Assembly (NCBI GenBank): GCA_035564555.1
Contig: DATMTS010000093.1
Coordinates: 24,347 to 88,346 of the forward strand
Length of the DNA: 64,000 nt
Source: DATMTS01 sp035564555
GTDB taxonomy: Bacteria; Actinomycetota; Actinomycetes; Actinomycetales; Microbacteriaceae
Reading direction: 5' to 3'
Of the stretch, positions 62,426 through 64,000 are shown one piece after another (positions within the stretch are counted from its first letter, which is position 1; each line of letters opens with the position of its first letter). The notes beneath the pieces were generated by a model that did no database searches, was not told the origin of the DNA, and saw only the letters and a list, made by a program, of their open reading frames with translations. The position numbers were made by a program, and so were the translations under genes.

Positions 62426-63919
62426 TCAGTACCGGTAGTGGTCGACCTTGTACGGCCCCTCCACCGGCACTCCGATGTACGAGGCCTGCTCCTCGGTCAG
62501 GGTGGTCAGCTCGACGCCGAGCGCGGCCAGGTGCAGCCGGGCGACCTTCTCGTCGAGCACCTTAGGCAGCACGTGCACGCCGACCGGGTAGTTCTGCGCG
62601 TGGCAGAACAGCTCGATCTGCGCGAGCACCTGGTTGGTGAACGAGTTGCTCATCACGAACGAGGGATGCCCGGTGGCATTGCCGAGGTTCATCAAGCGGC
62701 CCTCGCTCAGCACCAGCACGCTGCGGCCGTTCGGCAGCCGCCATTCGTGCACCTGCGGCTTGATCTCCACACGGGTGGCGCCAGGCAGCGCCTCGAGCGC
62801 GGCCATGTCGATCTCGTTGTCGAAGTGGCCCACGTTGGCGACGATGGCGAGGTGCTTCAGGCCGAGCAGGTGGTCGAGCGTGATGACATCCTTGTTGCCC
62901 GTGCAACTGATCAGGATGTCGACCTCGCCGATCACCGACTCCAGTCGCGTCACCTGGAATCCGTCCATCGCGGCCTGCAGCGCGTTGATCGGGTCGACCT
63001 CGCTCACGATCACCCGCGCCCCCTGGCCGCGCAGTGCCTCCGCGGCTCCCTTTCCCACGTCGCCGTAACCGGCGACGAAGGCGACCTTACCGCCGATCAG
63101 CACGTCGGTCGCCCGGTTCAACCCGTCGATGGCCGAGTGGCGGATGCCGTACCGGTTGTCGAATTTGCTCTTGGTGACGGAGTCGTTCACGTTGATCGCG
63201 GGGAACAGCAACTCGCCCGCGCGGGCCAACTCGTACAGGCGGTGCACGCCCGTCGTGGTCTCCTCGGTGACGCCGCGAAGCTCGGCACCGATTCGCGTCC
63301 AACGCTGTGGGTCCGCAGTAAGGCTGCGCCGCAGCGCCTCCAGCACCACGCGCTCCTCCGCGCCGGTGGATGCCGTCGGCTGCGGAACCGCTCCGGCACG
63401 CTCGTACTCGGCGCCGCGGTGCACCAGCAGAGTCGCATCTCCGCCGTCGTCCAGGATCAGGTTCGGTCCCGACCAGGATGCGCCGTCCTCGGCCGCTTCG
63501 GCCGCTTCGGCCGCTTCGGCCGACCAATCGAAGATCTGCTGCGTGCACCACCAGTACTCGTCGAGCGTCTCACCCTTCCACGCGAACACCGGCACTCCCT
63601 GCGGCGCCTCCGGGGTGCCCGCCGGACCGACGACGACCGCCGCAGCGGCTTCGTCCTGAGTGGAGAAGATGTTGCAACTCGCCCAGCGCACGCGCGCGCC
63701 CAGGGCCGTGAGGGTTTCGATCAGAACCGCGGTCTGCACCGTCATGTGCAGCGAGCCCGCGATGCGCGCGCCGCGTAACGGCTTGCTGTCGCCGAACTCG
63801 GCGCGCAACGCCATCAGTCCGGGCATCTCGTTCTCGGCCAGGCGCAATTGGTGCCGTCCCGCCTCCGCGAGCGACAGGTCGGCGACGCGGTAGGGCAGTG
63901 CCGTGGTGGTATCGGTCAT
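62426..63919 (-). CDS. ahcY: Adenosylhomocysteinase
   Basis: This 497-residue enzyme splits S-adenosylhomocysteine to adenosine and homocysteine, recycling the product of methyl transfer and feeding the methionine cycle. SLHMTVQTAVLIETLTALGA (residues about 56-75), NDSVTKSKFDNRYG near 240-253 with the catalytic Lys/Asp, and the NAD-binding GYGDVGKGAAEALRGQGA near 277-294 are hallmarks. The C-terminal VDHYRY is the conserved Lys/Tyr cap (PYKVDHYRY). About 40 residues more than the shortest forms lie in a loop near 140-160 that includes EAAEAAEAAED. GAGAAT six bases before the ATG gives only a weak -10. Confidence 0.97.
   Translation of the reverse strand: MTDTTTALPYRVADLSLAEAGRHQLRLAENEMPGLMALRAEFGDSKPLRGARIAGSLHMTVQTAVLIETLTALGARVRWASCNIFSTQDEAAAAVVVGPAGTPEAPQGVPVFAWKGETLDEYWWCTQQIFDWSAEAAEAAEAAEDGASWSGPNLILDDGGDATLLVHRGAEYERAGAVPQPTASTGAEERVVLEALRRSLTADPQRWTRIGAELRGVTEETTTGVHRLYELARAGELLFPAINVNDSVTKSKFDNRYGIRHSAIDGLNRATDVLIGGKVAFVAGYGDVGKGAAEALRGQGARVIVSEVDPINALQAAMDGFQVTRLESVIGEVDILISCTGNKDVITLDHLLGLKHLAIVANVGHFDNEIDMAALEALPGATRVEIKPQVHEWRLPNGRSVLVLSEGRLMNLGNATGHPSFVMSNSFTNQVLAQIELFCHAQNYPVGVHVLPKVLDEKVARLHLAALGVELTTLTEEQASYIGVPVEGPYKVDHYRY
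63491..63522. repeat. 9-bp coding tandem repeat in ahcY
   Basis: Three exact copies of GGCCGCTTC and a partial fourth encode Glu-Ala-Ala repeats on the minus strand, in a surface loop of the enzyme. It is probably a slippage-prone site with length variation among strains. Confidence 0.8.
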
Positions 63920-63962
63920 GAACCCATTCTCGCAGGCGCCACTCCGGCAGACATCCCGTTCT

Positions 63963-63986
63963 CCCCGTATCGAAATCAGGTGACAC
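63963..63986 (-). repeat. Dispersed 24-bp element, copy C
   Basis: On the minus strand the core is TCACCTGATTTCGATACGGG, the closest to consensus of the three copies. It sits 44 bases before the ahcY start, in the ahcY leader or promoter region. A possible facing partner would be beyond the window edge. Confidence 0.75.
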
Positions 63987-64000
63987 GAGGGGCCGGCTGG

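Noticed and set aside
63920..64000. SAH riboswitch upstream of ahcY
   Set aside because: The conserved SAH riboswitch core is not visible in the 81 bases available. More sequence past the edge would be needed to exclude it fully.

Overview
The window is about 64 kb of high-GC DNA from an actinobacterium, most likely a member of the Microbacteriaceae. This rests on G+C-rich third codon positions, frequent GTG starts, a fused KGD-type oxoglutarate dehydrogenase, MtrAB-LpqB, a mycothiol-type SigR/RsrA pair, WhiB1, PdtaS and actinobacterial GuaB1. It looks like ordinary chromosome. I see no rRNA, tRNA, CRISPR array, insertion sequence, integrase or prophage, and no gene-free stretch above 300 bases.

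Layout. 1-11.2 kb holds metabolic genes: a DUF3097 protein cut by the left edge, an epimerase-like protein, a PLDc_N membrane protein, a DUF899 protein, an arginase-family protein, an Lpd-like flavoprotein in an overlapping operon with an HExxH protein and an SDR, a siderophore-interacting-domain protein behind a possible iron box, an amidase, a GNAT, Ung and a second SDR. 11.3-14 kb is homocysteine/methionine synthesis (metY, metX). 14.1-17.1 kb is a histidine kinase, a kinase-like membrane protein and a LuxR-type regulator in overlapping order. 17.1-25.2 kb holds an MFS exporter, a GT87-like membrane glycosyltransferase with a thiamine-binding protein, NnrD, a HAD phosphatase coupled to an old yellow enzyme, and two CBS/CNNM-type proteins. 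guaB1 and kgd follow.

30.9-52 kb, plus ahcY at the right end, has the same gene content as the whiB1-sahH neighbourhood of mycobacteria: rsrA, sigR, aroA, rsgA, whiB1, pdtaS, an Rv3235-family gene, secA, hpf, comF, lpqB, mtrB, mtrA and ahcY. Extra genes sit among them: a LacI regulator, bcp, a CpaE-like and a SAF-domain protein, an excisionase-like HTH protein and an M24 peptidase. 52.2-62.4 kb is a MoxR cluster (membrane protein, DUF4129, DUF4350, MoxR, DUF58, then divergent SpoIIM and RDD genes) like mycobacterial moxR2 to Rv3695. Here it is split by an aquaporin, an MFS transporter and an ArsR-type regulator.

Regulatory signals are visible. Fourteen genes have a TANNNT hexamer 6-9 bases before the start codon, which suggests leaderless mRNAs. 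sigR has a GGAAT-N18-GTT promoter inside the 5' end of aroA. Divergent ArsR and MFS genes share a palindromic -35 region. A repeat of about 24 bp occurs three times. Convergent genes are separated by strong hairpins.
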